A stretch of 64,000 bases of DNA from Sphingomonas sp. (GTDB taxonomy: Bacteria > Pseudomonadota > Alphaproteobacteria > Sphingomonadales > Sphingomonadaceae): contig NZ_QFOB01000006.1 in the NCBI RefSeq assembly GCF_003248515.1, forward strand, positions 310,001-374,000. Direction: 5' to 3'. The translations under genes and the position numbers were made by a program. The notes below the pieces were generated by a model. That model was not told the origin of the DNA. It worked only from the letters and a program-made list of their open reading frames with translations, and made no database searches. Positions within the stretch are counted from its first letter, which is position 1. The number at the start of each line of letters is the position of its first letter. Below, one piece after another: positions 27,000-35,384 of the stretch.

Positions 27000-27200
27000 G
27001 TGCCTTCTCCCGTATCGCGCACCGACAATCGCGCCGATCGCTGCCACGCCGTCCCGTGCGGCTTTTCCGGTCGATTCCTCCCGCCCGCCGGCAATGGAGC
27101 GCCCCGTAGATAACCCTGACGGCCTGGGCCAAGATGGCGTGACGCCGCCCGTTGCTCAAGCCTGCGCTCGACCTTGACTTAAGGCGGGCAATGCTAAAAA

Positions 27201-27213
27201 CTCAGACAATAAT
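27201..27213 (+). promoter_or_regulatory. CTCAGACAATAAT element at the 3-keto-glycoside operon promoter
   Basis: CTCAGACAATAAT lies 18 bp before the first ATG of the DUF1080 gene and just after a candidate promoter (TTGACT at 27174-27179, then an A-rich -10 region near 27195-27200). It repeats the element upstream of the GH51 gene, in the same orientation relative to the gene. It probably sits near the transcription start. Confidence 0.4.
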
Positions 27214-27230
27214 ATCGAAACGAGAGGGCA

Positions 27231-28256
27231 ATGAGGCGCACCGTGAGCATGAATGCTACGATCGACGGACGCGCCCGGGGTGCGCATGCGGATCTCGCGA
27301 TCGCCCTTCGCCGGGCGCGCAGCGTCTTTCGCCCCCCTTTGCTCCCGGATGATCCCTCGACGTTCCTGTGCCGGCGCGGGACGCATGGTGTCGGGGCGAG
27401 GCGTGCCACAGGCCGGCGCGCTGCGGGCGGGCGTTTGGGGGTTGTGGTTTCGACATGTTTCGCCGCCTGCTTCGCGGCGGGAGCGCAGGCGGCCGATCCA
27501 CAGGACATGGGCTTCACGGACACGCCGATCCTGCCCGGTGGAAAATGGCATGTCCACGATCCCGCGCGCCCGGCGCCCGTGGTCGTGACCCCCGGCCGGC
27601 AGGCAGGATCGCCCCCGTCCGACGCGACCATATTGTTCGACGGCGGCTCGCTCGATGCGTGGGCGCCGAAGGGGCAGGCGTGGCCGGTCGCGGGAGGCGC
27701 GATCACGGTGCCCCCCCGAACGGACGGCAAATCCAGCAATCTCGTCACGCGACAGAGTTTTGGCGACATCCAGCTTCATCTGGAATTCCGCTCCCCCTCA
27801 CCGCCCACGCGCACCTCGCAGAACCGGGGCAATAGCGGCATCTATTTCATGGGCCGGTATGAGGTGCAGGTCCTCGATGGCTTTCGGAATCCGACCTATG
27901 CGGACGGCACCGTCGGCGCCGTCTATGGCTGGAAGCCGCCGCTGGTAAATGCCGCCCGCCAGCCGGGCGAATGGCAAAGCTACGATATCGTCTTCGAACG
28001 CCCCCGCTTCAAAGCCGACGGATCGCTCGCGAGGCCAGCTTACGTCACCGTGATGCTCAACGGCGTCCTCGTGCAAAACCACCAGGCCATGCTCGGCACG
28101 ACGAACTGGCGGCATGTCTCAGCCTATACGGCGCATGGCGATGCGGCTCCGCTCGAACTGCAGGATCATGATTCGCCCGTATCGTTTCGCAACATCTGGG
28201 TCCGGCCTCTGCCTGCCGACGCCATCGCCCAGGATCTGAATGGAGAGACGCGGTGA
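27231..28256 (+). CDS. exported DUF1080 protein, 3-keto-glycoside hydrolase-like
   Basis: DUF1080 (3-keto-disaccharide hydrolase) domains are concanavalin-like folds; some members cleave glycosides after oxidation at C3. The 341-residue frame carries a hydrophobic export segment ending CFAAGAQAADP, then the domain: ATILFDGGSLDAW, FGDIQLHLEFRSP, NRGNSGIYFMGRYEVQVLDG, GEWQSYDIVFE and HDSPVSFRNIWVRPL. The start is uncertain: ATG 27231 has GAGAGGG upstream, yet puts about 70 Arg-rich residues before the export segment, so a later non-ATG start is possible. It overlaps the next gene as GTGA and heads a six-gene run. Confidence 0.82.
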   Translation: MRRTVSMNATIDGRARGAHADLAIALRRARSVFRPPLLPDDPSTFLCRRGTHGVGARRATGRRAAGGRLGVVVSTCFAACFAAGAQAADPQDMGFTDTPILPGGKWHVHDPARPAPVVVTPGRQAGSPPSDATILFDGGSLDAWAPKGQAWPVAGGAITVPPRTDGKSSNLVTRQSFGDIQLHLEFRSPSPPTRTSQNRGNSGIYFMGRYEVQVLDGFRNPTYADGTVGAVYGWKPPLVNAARQPGEWQSYDIVFERPRFKADGSLARPAYVTVMLNGVLVQNHQAMLGTTNWRHVSAYTAHGDAAPLELQDHDSPVSFRNIWVRPLPADAIAQDLNGETR

Positions 28257-28810
28257 TCGACCGCAGGACTGCACTGGCCGGCATAGTCGGCATGTTCGGC
28301 GCCCATCTGTTCGCGCCGCTGGCGCGTGCGGCTGGCTTTGCCCCCATCCCCGCCATCAATACGGGCAAGCCCGCCACCGTCTTCACGGATCCGCAGCGCG
28401 ATCTGGTCGCAGCGCTCAGTGAAAGGGTGATGCCCACCACGGACACGCCCGGCGCGATCACGGCAGGCGTACCCGAATATATCGAACATATGCTGGGCGA
28501 CTGGGCGGTCGACGATGATCGCGCGGCCATATTGGGCGGCCTTGCCGCGATCGATGCCCGCAGCATGGCAGACTATAAGGCGCCCGCCGTCAAGGCTTCG
28601 CCCGAACAGCAGGATGCGCTCCTGACGCTGGCCATGAACGGGCAGTTGCCGGGCTCGGCCGCCTTCTTCGATGCGTTCCGCCAACTCGTGATCGCCGGCT
28701 ATTTCACGTCGGAAGTCGGCATCATGCAGGAGCGCGAATATCTGCCGGTGCCCGGAAAATATGACGGCGCCTATCTCTATTCCAACGTCAACAAGGTCTT
28801 CTCCTCATGA
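28253..28810 (+). CDS. Tat-exported gluconate 2-dehydrogenase subunit 3-family protein
   Basis: This is the small, non-catalytic partner of the GMC dehydrogenase three genes down, needed in this family for export of the complex. The 185-residue protein starts at GTG 28253 with a twin-arginine signal (IDRRTALAGIVGMFG) and has the subunit 3 motif ALSERVMPTTDTPGAITAGVP (helical) followed by FDAFRQLVIAGYFTSEVGI. The large subunit lacks its own signal and probably crosses the membrane folded with this protein. Overlap with the next gene is ATGA. Confidence 0.85.
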   Translation: MIDRRTALAGIVGMFGAHLFAPLARAAGFAPIPAINTGKPATVFTDPQRDLVAALSERVMPTTDTPGAITAGVPEYIEHMLGDWAVDDDRAAILGGLAAIDARSMADYKAPAVKASPEQQDALLTLAMNGQLPGSAAFFDAFRQLVIAGYFTSEVGIMQEREYLPVPGKYDGAYLYSNVNKVFSS

Positions 28811-29658
28811 TGACGAGCCGTCGTTCCTTCCTATCCGGCGGGGCCGCCGCGGCGACCCTGGCCGCCACCGGCAGCCTCTTTTCCAGCGCACGCGCGGCGA
28901 CCCCGGTCGGGATCGGCCTGCAACTCTACACGGTGCGCGAAATCTTCCACGCCGATCCGGTCGGCACGCTCGAGAAGGTGGCCAAGGTCGGCTATCGCGA
29001 GCTGGAATATGCCGCCGGCGGCTATACCGAAATGGATCATGCCATGCTGCGCAAGGCCATGGACCGGCTCGGCCTCAAGGCGCCATCGGTGCAGGTGGGC
29101 TACGAAAATCTGCTGGATCGTTTCGATGCCACGGTGACGATGGCCAAAACGCTGGGCGCCGATGCCGTGGTGCTCGGCTTTATGGGCGAGAAACACCGCA
29201 ATGCGCCCGCCTGGGCCGAGGCGGTCGCCAACTTCAATCGCTTTGCGGAAAAGCTGAAGAAGGAAGGTCTTTCGTTCGCCTATCACAATCATGATTTCGA
29301 GTTCACGAACAAGCCGGACGGCATCAGCCTTTTCGATCGGCTGCTGAAGGATCGCGATCCCGCGCTCGTCCGTTTCGAGCTGGATCTGTACTGGGCCGTC
29401 AAGGGAGGCCAGGATCCCAAGGCGATCATCCGGCGGCTGGGCGGCCAGATCTATTCCTATCATGCCAAGGACATGAAACCGGATGGATCGATGGCGGCGG
29501 TGGGCACCGGCACGATCGATTTCGCCTCGATCTTTAAGCTGGATGCCGTCTCGGGCGTTCAGCACATCTACGTCGAGAACGATCAGGCCCCCGCCCCCTA
29601 CATCCCCGATATCACCACCAGCTTCGTCAACCTGCGCAAGCTGCGCGCCAACATCTGA
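28807..29658 (+). CDS. Tat-exported sugar phosphate isomerase/epimerase-like TIM barrel
   Basis: The 283-residue protein belongs to the AP-endonuclease-2/xylose isomerase-like TIM-barrel group. A Tat signal (TSRRSFLSGGAAAATLAATG) precedes IGLQLYTVREIF, ELEYAAGGYTEMD, the metal-binding AYHNHDFEF, FELDLYWAVKGG and YSYHAKDMKPDG. Such proteins in 3-keto-glycoside clusters isomerise or eliminate the 3-keto sugar; a role in the periplasm next to the dehydrogenase fits. The exact reaction is inferred only from context. Confidence 0.83.
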   Translation: MMTSRRSFLSGGAAAATLAATGSLFSSARAATPVGIGLQLYTVREIFHADPVGTLEKVAKVGYRELEYAAGGYTEMDHAMLRKAMDRLGLKAPSVQVGYENLLDRFDATVTMAKTLGADAVVLGFMGEKHRNAPAWAEAVANFNRFAEKLKKEGLSFAYHNHDFEFTNKPDGISLFDRLLKDRDPALVRFELDLYWAVKGGQDPKAIIRRLGGQIYSYHAKDMKPDGSMAAVGTGTIDFASIFKLDAVSGVQHIYVENDQAPAPYIPDITTSFVNLRKLRANI

Positions 29659-29675
29659 TCGGCAGGCGAGACATC

Positions 29676-31355
29676 ATGGCAGAGACCAACCGGTTTGACG
29701 CAATCGTCATCGGCTCCGGCGTGAGCGGCGGATGGGCCGCGAAGGAACTGACCGAAAAGGGCCTTCGCGTCCTGATGCTCGATCGTGGCCACATGGTCGA
29801 GCATGGCGAGGACTACACTTATGAGGGGCGTCCCGCCTACGAAATCCCTGCGCGCGACAGGATGCCGGCGGCGCTCGTCAACAGCGACTATTACGGGATC
29901 CGCAACTGGGTTGCCCCGTCCAGCCAATCCTTCTTCATCAATGATCGCCTCAATCCCTATGAATATGAAGGCGAGAACAAGTTTCGCTGGGTCCGGCCCG
30001 GTGGCTTCGGCGGCAAATCCCTGACGTGGGGACGCTGGAGCTTTCGCTGGGCGCAGACCGATTTCGAGGCGAACAAGCGCGAAGGTATCGGCACGGACTG
30101 GCCCATCCGCTACGAGGATGTGGAACCCTGGTACGCCTATGTTGAGAAATATATTGGCGTTTCCGGTGGACGGGAAAATCTGTCCTATCTGCCGGACAGC
30201 GAATTCATGCCGCCCATGCCGATGAACATCGCCGAAAAGTGGCTGAAGGAGCGACTGGAGAGCAGTTCCCCCGGCCGGAAGCTCATTCACGCGCGGCTGA
30301 GCAACATTACCGAGGACAAGCCGGAACAGGGGCGCACCCAGTGCCAGAAGCGCGCCCAGTGCCACCGCGGCTGTTCGTTCGGCGGATATTTCTCCACGCA
30401 GGCGGTGACCTTGCCAGCGGCCCGGGCGACCGGGCGGCTCACCGTGCGCGCCGATGCCTGGGTGACCAATCTGGAATATGATCCCGCCCGCAAGCGGGTG
30501 ACGGGCGTCCGCGTGGTGGATGCCAAGACGGGTCAGGCGGAAATCATCCCGGCGCGCATCGTCTTCCTGTGCGCCTCGGCGATGGGGTCAGTCCATGTGA
30601 TGCTCAACTCGCGCCCGGCCGGCAGCGGCATAAGCCACTTCAACAGCAGCGGAAAACTGGGCACCGCCGTGATGGACCATGTATTCCGGGTCAATGTGTC
30701 GGGCGACATACCGGGCATGACCGAATTTATCGAATATGGCCGCCGCCCCGGCGGTGTTTACGTCCCTCGTTTCCGCAATCTCAACGGAGACGAGGGGCTC
30801 GGTTTCCGACGCGGGTACGGATATCAAGGAGGCGCGAGCCGCCAGCCTGCGGAGCCCGACGGTTTTGGCGCCTCGATGAAACACGGCATGCGAAAATATG
30901 GCGGCTGGAAATTCTGGATGGGTGCATTCGGCGAATGCCTGCCCTATGACGATAATCGCGTGACGCTGAATCCCGCGAAGGTGGACGCGCGCGGCATGCC
31001 GCTCATGCATTTCGACGTTCGCTTCCGCGAGAATGAAGTCCGGCTGCTCGATGACGCGCAGGAACAGGGCCTCATCATGCTGCGCAATGCCGGCCTCCAG
31101 AACGTCACGTCGTCCCGCACGGAGGGCGTTCCCGGCGATGCGATCCACGAAATGGGGGGCGCACGCATGGGGGCGGATCCCACCATGTCCGTGCTGAACC
31201 GCTGGAACCAGGCGCATGATGCCGCCAATCTGTATGTGACGGACGGAGCGCAGATGGCATCGGTCTCGTGCGTCAATCCCTCGCTCACCTTCATGGCGAT
31301 CACGGCGCGCGCCGCCGATCATGCCGTGAAGCAGATGCAGGCCGGCGCCATCTGA
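29676..31355 (+). CDS. FAD-dependent GMC dehydrogenase, glucoside 3-dehydrogenase-like
   Basis: The 559-residue protein is the catalytic subunit of a periplasmic sugar dehydrogenase. It has the FAD dinucleotide-binding motif AIVIGSGVSGGWAAKELTEK at the N-terminus, a Cys pattern C223-x5-C229-x3-C233 (TQCQKRAQCHRGCSFGG) matching the [3Fe-4S] ligands of bacterial FAD glucose dehydrogenases, and the C-terminal GMC active site with His in IHEMGGARMGADP and Asn in VSCVNPSLT. It carries no signal peptide, so export probably depends on the Tat signal of the small subunit. Oxidation at C3 of a glucoside is inferred from neighbours, not proven. Confidence 0.85.
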   Translation: MAETNRFDAIVIGSGVSGGWAAKELTEKGLRVLMLDRGHMVEHGEDYTYEGRPAYEIPARDRMPAALVNSDYYGIRNWVAPSSQSFFINDRLNPYEYEGENKFRWVRPGGFGGKSLTWGRWSFRWAQTDFEANKREGIGTDWPIRYEDVEPWYAYVEKYIGVSGGRENLSYLPDSEFMPPMPMNIAEKWLKERLESSSPGRKLIHARLSNITEDKPEQGRTQCQKRAQCHRGCSFGGYFSTQAVTLPAARATGRLTVRADAWVTNLEYDPARKRVTGVRVVDAKTGQAEIIPARIVFLCASAMGSVHVMLNSRPAGSGISHFNSSGKLGTAVMDHVFRVNVSGDIPGMTEFIEYGRRPGGVYVPRFRNLNGDEGLGFRRGYGYQGGASRQPAEPDGFGASMKHGMRKYGGWKFWMGAFGECLPYDDNRVTLNPAKVDARGMPLMHFDVRFRENEVRLLDDAQEQGLIMLRNAGLQNVTSSRTEGVPGDAIHEMGGARMGADPTMSVLNRWNQAHDAANLYVTDGAQMASVSCVNPSLTFMAITARAADHAVKQMQAGAI

Positions 31356-31396
31356 CCTTCCGCAAAAAAGCGCCATTGCCGACACGAATGCACGCC

Positions 31397-31424
31397 GCGT
31401 CCCGCCCGCCGGAAGGCGGGACGC
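31397..31424. repeat. 10-bp perfect inverted repeat between two operon genes
   Basis: GCGTCCCGCC (31397-31406) and GGCGGGACGC (31415-31424) form a hairpin with an 8-base loop, in the 91-bp gap before the Gfo/Idh gene. No T-tract follows, so it may protect the 3' end of the upstream mRNA or dampen downstream expression. Confidence 0.5.
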
Positions 31425-31446
31425 GAGCCGATCCGAAGGAGAGACG

Positions 31447-32589
31447 ATGATGGCAAACCGACCGCTGAGGCTGGGCATGGCGGGTGGTGGCCCGGGCTCC
31501 TTCATCGGGCCGGTTCACCGCATGGCCGCCCGGCTTGACGGCCGGTTCGAACTGGTGGCGGGCGCGCTGAGCCGCTCCATCGAAAAGTCGCGCGAGCAGG
31601 CCGCCCGCTGGGGAATTGCCTCCGATCGCGTCTATGCCGATCCCGATGCGATGTTCGCGGCCGAGTCCGCGCGCGCGGACGGCATCGAGGCGGTGGCGAT
31701 CACCACCCCCAATTCCAGCCATCGCGATATCGCGGCGGCCGCATTGCGCGCCGGCATCGCCGTCATCAGCGACAAGCCCATGACCGCGACGCTCGACGAA
31801 GCGGAGGATCTTGCCTCCATCGTCGCGGAAACGGGAACGCCCTTCGCCCTCACCTATACCTATACGGGCTATGCGATGCTGCGCGAGGCGCGTGCCCGCA
31901 TTTCGGCCGGGGCGATCGGCACGGTCCGCAAGGTGGTGGCGGAATATCCGCAGGGCTGGCTGTCCGAAGCGATCGAGAGCACGAACGCGCAGGCCGGCTG
32001 GCGCACGGATCCCGCGCGCGCGGGGGCCGGCGGCGCGATCGGCGATATCGGCGTGCACGCCTTCCAGATGATCGAATATGTGACAGGTCTGCGCGCGACC
32101 GCGCTCTGCGCCGATCTGCCGCGCGTCGTGCCGGGTCGGATGCTGGACGACGATTGCAACATCCTGCTGCGGCTGGGCGATGTGCCGGGCGTGCTGATGG
32201 CCTCGCAAATCTCGACCGGCGAACGCAACGGCGTGCGCATCCGGGCGTATGGCGAACGCGGCGGGCTGGAATGGACGCACGAAACGCCCGACCAGCTCAT
32301 CCTGCGGGAGCCCGACAACAGGCTGTGCATCCTGCATGCCGGGGCGCCCGGCCTGTGCGATGCGGCCCTGGCGGCCACCCGGCTGCCGCCGGGTCATCCG
32401 GAAGGGCTGATCGAGGCGTTCGCCACGCTCTACAGTGATTTCGCCGACGCGATTTCGGGCGCGGGCGGCATATTGGATGGTCGCCTGCCCGGCATCACGG
32501 ATGGCCTGCGCGGGATGCGGTTCATCGATCTCGCCGTGACATCGAACGCATCGCGGCGGTGGATCTCGTTCGAGGGAGAGATTCTGTGA
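31447..32589 (+). CDS. Gfo/Idh/MocA-family oxidoreductase
   Basis: The 380-residue NAD(P)-dependent enzyme has a Rossmann domain (RLGMAGGGPGSFIGPVHRMA near the N-terminus), EAVAITTPNSSHRDIA, ISDKPMTATLDEAE with the catalytic Lys of the EKP motif, and GAIGDIGVHAFQMIEYVTG with the conserved D-x-x-x-H. The MMANRP start follows GGAGA. Family members oxidise or reduce sugars and inositols, including 3-keto sugars. It has no signal peptide, so it acts in the cytoplasm. It overlaps the next gene as GTGA. Confidence 0.9.
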   Translation: MMANRPLRLGMAGGGPGSFIGPVHRMAARLDGRFELVAGALSRSIEKSREQAARWGIASDRVYADPDAMFAAESARADGIEAVAITTPNSSHRDIAAAALRAGIAVISDKPMTATLDEAEDLASIVAETGTPFALTYTYTGYAMLREARARISAGAIGTVRKVVAEYPQGWLSEAIESTNAQAGWRTDPARAGAGGAIGDIGVHAFQMIEYVTGLRATALCADLPRVVPGRMLDDDCNILLRLGDVPGVLMASQISTGERNGVRIRAYGERGGLEWTHETPDQLILREPDNRLCILHAGAPGLCDAALAATRLPPGHPEGLIEAFATLYSDFADAISGAGGILDGRLPGITDGLRGMRFIDLAVTSNASRRWISFEGEIL

Positions 32590-33638
32590 AGACGATCAAG
32601 GGGCCGGCCATCTTCCTCGCCCAGTTCATGGGCGATACCGCGCCGTTCGATACGCTGGACCATCTTGCCGAATGGGCGGCAGGGCTCGGCTACAAGGGCG
32701 TCCAGATCCCCGTGGCGGACAAGCTGATCGACATCAGGACGGCGGCGGAAAGCCAGGATTATTGCGATGATCTGCGCGGCCGCCTCGCGCAATATGACAT
32801 CGAGCCCACGGAACTCGCCACGCACCTGCAGGGTCAGCTCGTCGCCGTTCACCCCGCTTACGATCAGATGTTCGACGGCTTCGCGGCCGAGCATGTGCGG
32901 GGCAATCCGAAGGCACGACAGGAATGGGCGGTCGAGCAGATGAAATATGCCGCACGCGCCAGCCGGAGGCTTGGGCTGAAAGCCCATGCCACCTTCTCGG
33001 GCGCGCTCGCCTGGCCCTATGTTTATCCGTGGCCGCAGCGGCCGGCCGGCCTTGTCGAAGAGGCGTTCGACGAACTTGCGCGGCGGTGGCGCCCGATCCT
33101 CGACGTGTTCGACGAGGAAGGCGTGGATGTCGCCTACGAGATCCATCCGGGCGAGGATCTGCACGACGGCGCCACATTCGAGCGTTTCCTGGCGCTGGTG
33201 GACGATCATCCGCGCTGCAACATGCTGTTCGATCCCAGTCATTACGTGTTGCAACAGCTGGATTATCTGCAGCTGATCGATTTCTATCACACGCGTATCA
33301 AATGCTTCCATGTGAAGGATGCGGAATTCCGCCCCACGGGCAGGAGCGGCGTCTATGGCGGCTATCAGAGCTGGGTGGATCGTCCGGGACGATTCCGTTC
33401 GCTCGGCGACGGGCAGGTCGATTTCAAGGCGATCTTCTCGAAGATGGCAGCCTATGATTTCGATGGCTGGGCCGTGCTGGAATGGGAATGCGCGCTGAAG
33501 CACCCGGAAGACGGCGCGCGCGAAGGCGCCCCTTTCATCCGCGATCACATCATCCGCGTCACCCCGCATGCCTTCGATGATTTCGCCGCCGCAGGCATCG
33601 ATGCGGCGGCCAATCGAAAGGTGCTGGGCCTCTCCTGA
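32586..33638 (+). CDS. cytoplasmic sugar phosphate isomerase/epimerase-like TIM barrel
   Basis: The 350-residue protein starts at GTG 32586, overlapping the upstream stop; a longer frame from 32559 would overlap by 31 bp. It has VAYEIHPGEDLHDG, NMLFDPSHYV, IKCFHVKDAEF and a final VLEWECALKH, which supply the metal-binding Glu, Asp and His residues of this isomerase group. Unlike its paralogous neighbour at 28807 it has no export signal, so the operon encodes one periplasmic and one cytoplasmic barrel. It is probably a ketose or hydroxy-keto sugar isomerase. Confidence 0.87.
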   Translation: MKTIKGPAIFLAQFMGDTAPFDTLDHLAEWAAGLGYKGVQIPVADKLIDIRTAAESQDYCDDLRGRLAQYDIEPTELATHLQGQLVAVHPAYDQMFDGFAAEHVRGNPKARQEWAVEQMKYAARASRRLGLKAHATFSGALAWPYVYPWPQRPAGLVEEAFDELARRWRPILDVFDEEGVDVAYEIHPGEDLHDGATFERFLALVDDHPRCNMLFDPSHYVLQQLDYLQLIDFYHTRIKCFHVKDAEFRPTGRSGVYGGYQSWVDRPGRFRSLGDGQVDFKAIFSKMAAYDFDGWAVLEWECALKHPEDGAREGAPFIRDHIIRVTPHAFDDFAAAGIDAAANRKVLGLS

Positions 33639-33648
33639 AGCCCGTTTC

Positions 33649-34497
33649 CTACGCCGTCTGCCGGAATGGCCCGAATGGCGGGGCGAAGGCCTCGCCCGCC
33701 GGGATGAACGTCACCGGCAGGGGCGCGGCGATATCGCGGATCCAGTCCGCGAGCAGGATCAGCGGCAGATCCTCCGTCCCCATATGCCCCAGCAGGACGA
33801 TTCCGCGCGGACGTCCGAGCGTGCTCATGTCGGCGGCCCAGGCGGTTTCGTCGATCGTCGGCATCGCATTGGCGCTGCCTTCGGCCGTCTCCCCGCCCAC
33901 GATCGCATCCACGTCCGCCGGAAGCGTCGGGAAGCTCGGAAAGGCATAGCCCACGCCGATCGCCACGCGCCGCACGATCATCGCCGGATCACCGGTCACG
34001 CGGTGCGCCTGCGTCTTGCAGCGCGCGGCGGCATAGCGCACCAGCGCGGCAAGGTTCATCGGCTGCGGCAGGGTGACGAGCGGCATGGGCGGCGGCGGCA
34101 CAATGGCATCCGCCTTCCAGCCCAGCACCTGAAGCTGGCCCGCGAAGACCTGATCCGGAACCATCCGATGGGCGAGATCGTGATCCCGCCAGATGATCAG
34201 GCCATGTTCCTCGATGAAGCGCTTCTTCGCCTCGTAAATCGCATCGCCCGCCAGGAAATCCGGATTGTCGTCATCGCGGAACCACGTGTCTTCGTGCGAA
34301 ATGATGAAGTTGCACTTCGCCGCCACCGCCCGGCGGAGGACCGAAAAGGTCGTCATGCCCGTGGTGGCGATGCCCGTGATGGCGGCATCGGGATCACCCG
34401 TTTTGAACGTATCCCGCCGGGATGGCACCGTTGGCTGCGGAGTTCCCTCCGCGCCGGCCTTGCTCACGATCCGGGCGACGAGTTCACGCGGAGTCAT
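33649..34497 (-). CDS. Nif3-like dinuclear metal-centre protein (first copy)
   Basis: The 282-residue protein resembles Nif3/YbgI hydrolase-like proteins that hold two metal ions: TGIATTGMTTFSVLRRAVAAK, FIISHEDTWFRDDD with the metal-binding His, VDAIVGGETAEGS and GIVLLGHMGTEDLP with further His/Glu candidates. The function of this family is not settled (GTP cyclohydrolase-like folds). The ATG at 34497 overlaps the stop of the upstream paralogue (ATGA); a longer frame to 34683 would cover that gene. It is the last gene of the GH35-CE15-Nif3-Nif3 operon and faces the isomerase gene with a 10-bp gap. Confidence 0.78.
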   Translation of the reverse strand: MTPRELVARIVSKAGAEGTPQPTVPSRRDTFKTGDPDAAITGIATTGMTTFSVLRRAVAAKCNFIISHEDTWFRDDDNPDFLAGDAIYEAKKRFIEEHGLIIWRDHDLAHRMVPDQVFAGQLQVLGWKADAIVPPPPMPLVTLPQPMNLAALVRYAAARCKTQAHRVTGDPAMIVRRVAIGVGYAFPSFPTLPADVDAIVGGETAEGSANAMPTIDETAWAADMSTLGRPRGIVLLGHMGTEDLPLILLADWIRDIAAPLPVTFIPAGEAFAPPFGPFRQTA

Positions 34498-35384
34498 GCC
34501 TGCACCCTCCAGAAAGGATCGCGTGCCGGAGCGATCTTCAGGTTGAGCCCCGGCAGCGCGGCCGTGATCGCCTGGCCGCAGAGATCCACGAATGGTTGCT
34601 CGGAAAGGATCCGCCCGACGGCAAGCAAGGCCTTGGGCTGCCCGGCCTCGGCACTGTCGTGGATATATTCCACGACCTCCCATTCCCTCAGATCGCCCGT
34701 CAGCAGCGCGTCCACGCCCGCCAGCCCCTTCACGGTCGGCACCACGCGCGCGGTGCCGGCGACCAGCAGGATCGAGGCGATCGGCATGTCCGGATGTCCG
34801 ATCGTGCGCAAACCGCCGCGAACATCCAGCCGCGCATGGGTCAGTTCCGCCAGCCGGGAAAGAGTCAGGCCCGGCGGCGTGTAAACCGGGGTATCGCCAG
34901 CGCGGCGATGGGCTGCCCAGCCCAGCCGCTCCGCCAGCGCGGCTGTCGCAGCGCCGCCATCGTCTCCGACCGGCGAAACCCGGATCACCGCCAAGCCATG
35001 CTCGCGCACGAAAGCGCGCTTGGCCTGAAGCGGCGGGCTGGCCTCATCGCGCTCTATCGCCCGCGCCATCGCCTGCGCGAACGGCCCCGGCGCGGGTGCT
35101 CGCGCCGCACGGGCATAAAATGGGCTTTCGGGGCTCACGATCACCGAGCAGCCGGATGCCACCGCCTCACGCAGAGCCGCCAGGCTGGGACGGGCGGTGA
35201 AAAGCACGCCCCCGACCGCAGCGCCCGCATCCCCCGCGAGCAACTCGACATCTCCAAGCTTGCCCAGCGCCGCCATCACGGCTTCCACCCGCGCCGCATC
35301 GGCCGCTCTTACCGCCGATGCGATCGCCACGGTCGCGGCGGCCGCCGCGCAAAATGTCCGCCGGCCGATATTCGCCTCGCTCAT
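34494..35384 (-). CDS. Nif3-like protein with Tat-type signal (second copy)
   Basis: The 296-residue protein is related to the following gene: CSVIVSPESPFYARA replaces the SHED motif, and VDALLTGDLREWEVVEYIH matches the conserved TGE-like segment. It starts with NIGRRTFCAAAAATVAIASAVRA, a twin-arginine-like signal, so this copy should be exported. Several metal-binding residues differ from the first copy (Ser-Pro-Glu instead of Ser-His-Glu), suggesting altered chemistry. Coupled by ATGA to both neighbours. Confidence 0.72.
   Translation of the reverse strand: MSEANIGRRTFCAAAAATVAIASAVRAADAARVEAVMAALGKLGDVELLAGDAGAAVGGVLFTARPSLAALREAVASGCSVIVSPESPFYARAARAPAPGPFAQAMARAIERDEASPPLQAKRAFVREHGLAVIRVSPVGDDGGAATAALAERLGWAAHRRAGDTPVYTPPGLTLSRLAELTHARLDVRGGLRTIGHPDMPIASILLVAGTARVVPTVKGLAGVDALLTGDLREWEVVEYIHDSAEAGQPKALLAVGRILSEQPFVDLCGQAITAALPGLNLKIAPARDPFWRVQA

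Noticed and set aside
26542..27159. 205-codon minus-strand frame over the Dabb gene and its upstream spacer
   Set aside because: Arg-rich without motifs; the Dabb gene in another frame has clear family features.
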